Position numbers and translations under genes: made by a program. From positions 1 to 53,507 of the forward strand of contig CAZVNF010000004.1 of the NCBI GenBank assembly GCA_964628215.1: a DNA stretch of 53,507 nt, in the 5' to 3' direction. Positions 53,323 through 53,507 of this stretch are shown here, piece after piece; position 1 is the stretch's first letter; every line of letters begins with the position of its first letter. The stretch comes from CAIVAT01 sp964628215 (GTDB lineage: Bacteria > Bacteroidota > Bacteroidia > Bacteroidales > FEN-979). Under the pieces are notes generated by a model. The model did not search any database, had not been told where the DNA came from, and saw nothing but the letters and a program-made list of their open reading frames with translations.

Positions 53323-53507
53323 TTATTTATATTGAACATTTAAAATCCCGTTCAGCCTGTGATCCATTGAGGAACTGCCGATTGTGATCCTGAAAGTGCC
53401 GGGTTCCACAATCAGGTTCATGTTTTTATCAAGCAATGACAAGGATTCCGGGGTAATGCTGAATGTAATCTTTTTTGATTCCCCTGCCTGAAGGTGAATT
53501 CTTTTAA
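53323..53507 (-). CDS. partial C-terminus of GH3-type glycosidase (Fn3-like domain)
   Basis: The last 60 residues of a reverse-strand gene that runs off the window end; TAA is at 53323-53325. The sequence KRIHLQAGESKKITFSITPE...LLDKNM...VEPGTFRITIGSSS matches the fibronectin-III-like domain that ends GH3 beta-glucosidases and beta-xylosidases (typical VxLxAGESKxVxFxLTPEDL and VEPGxFxVxVGxSS). The catalytic domains lie outside the window. Its strand is the same as the lipoprotein and osmC. Confidence 0.85.
   Translation of the reverse strand, partial: KRIHLQAGESKKITFSITPESLSLLDKNMNLIVEPGTFRITIGSSSMDHRLNGILNVQYK

Noticed and set aside
1..53507. Prophage, insertion sequence or integrative element
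   Set aside because: No transposase, integrase, phage structural or plasmid gene and no terminal inverted repeats with target duplications were seen.
1..53507. tRNA or rRNA genes
   Set aside because: No cloverleaf-like or rRNA-conserved sequence was noticed in the intergenic regions; read by eye only, so a small RNA could be missed.

Overview
The window reads as an environmental or metagenome-assembled chromosome fragment of a Bacteroidota bacterium, most likely a Bacteroidales/Marinilabiliales relative. The evidence is type IX secretion (T9SS) C-terminal sorting domains, two TonB-dependent receptors with N-terminal carboxypeptidase-like plug extensions, HmuY-family proteins, a short sigma-70 factor without region 1.1, a Reg_prop/Y_Y_Y sensor, few Shine-Dalgarno sequences and many 4-nt ATGA overlaps. 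There are two 100-N scaffold gaps. Both are flanked by identical sequence (46 and 55 bp), so both look like unmerged contig overlaps rather than missing DNA. No tRNA, rRNA, CRISPR array, insertion sequence or prophage was seen.

Layout. (1) 1-6255: a DUF6765-like protein with a C-terminal beta-trefoil made of three near-identical 47-aa repeats, an isochorismatase-family hydrolase enclosed by 9-bp minisatellite arrays, and topoisomerase IV subunit A. (2) 6440-20556: an eight-gene same-strand run of signalling proteins ending in a flavodiiron protein. Three sensors without a kinase domain (REC-GAF-PAS-GAF, 5TM-PAS, Reg_prop-Y_Y_Y-PAS-PAS) all end in the same tail. They are followed by a CheR methyltransferase, a 4HB-HAMP-GAF-kinase-REC-REC hybrid, a REC-PAS-PAS-kinase and a single-domain response regulator. 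(3) 20607-28266: a lipoprotein, TsaD, TamB and a T9SS cargo protein. (4) 28323-37915: AddA- and AddB-like helicase/nuclease proteins around an AmgK-like kinase fused to a RapZ C-terminal domain, a MurU-like nucleotidyltransferase and an Old Yellow Enzyme. (5) 37896-41776: the AmmeMemoRadiSam pair, with an exported Memo-AMMECR1 fusion divergent from its radical SAM partner, and an endonuclease/exonuclease/phosphatase-family protein. (6) 42017-44310: HtrA protease translationally coupled to the primary sigma factor. (7) 44431-49950: a probable heme/iron uptake operon, HmuY (T9SS) - TonB receptor - HmuY (lipoprotein) - Fer4/CDGSH protein. (8) 49981-53507, minus strand: a ZnuD-like TonB receptor behind a perfect palindrome, OsmC, a small lipoprotein and the last 60 residues of a GH3-type glycosidase.

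The best candidate for an undescribed system is the operon at 6440-20556. It appears to be a set of detachable sensors sharing one C-terminal module, two kinases, a lone CheR and a flavodiiron O2/NO reductase as the possible output. The sequence supports the architecture and the shared tail; the wiring is inference. Other notable points are the AmgK-RapZ fusion beside MurU, the exported Memo-AMMECR1 fusion, the 9-bp repeat arrays, a repeat-derived convergent terminator that supplies protein C-termini, and the dual HmuY arrangement.
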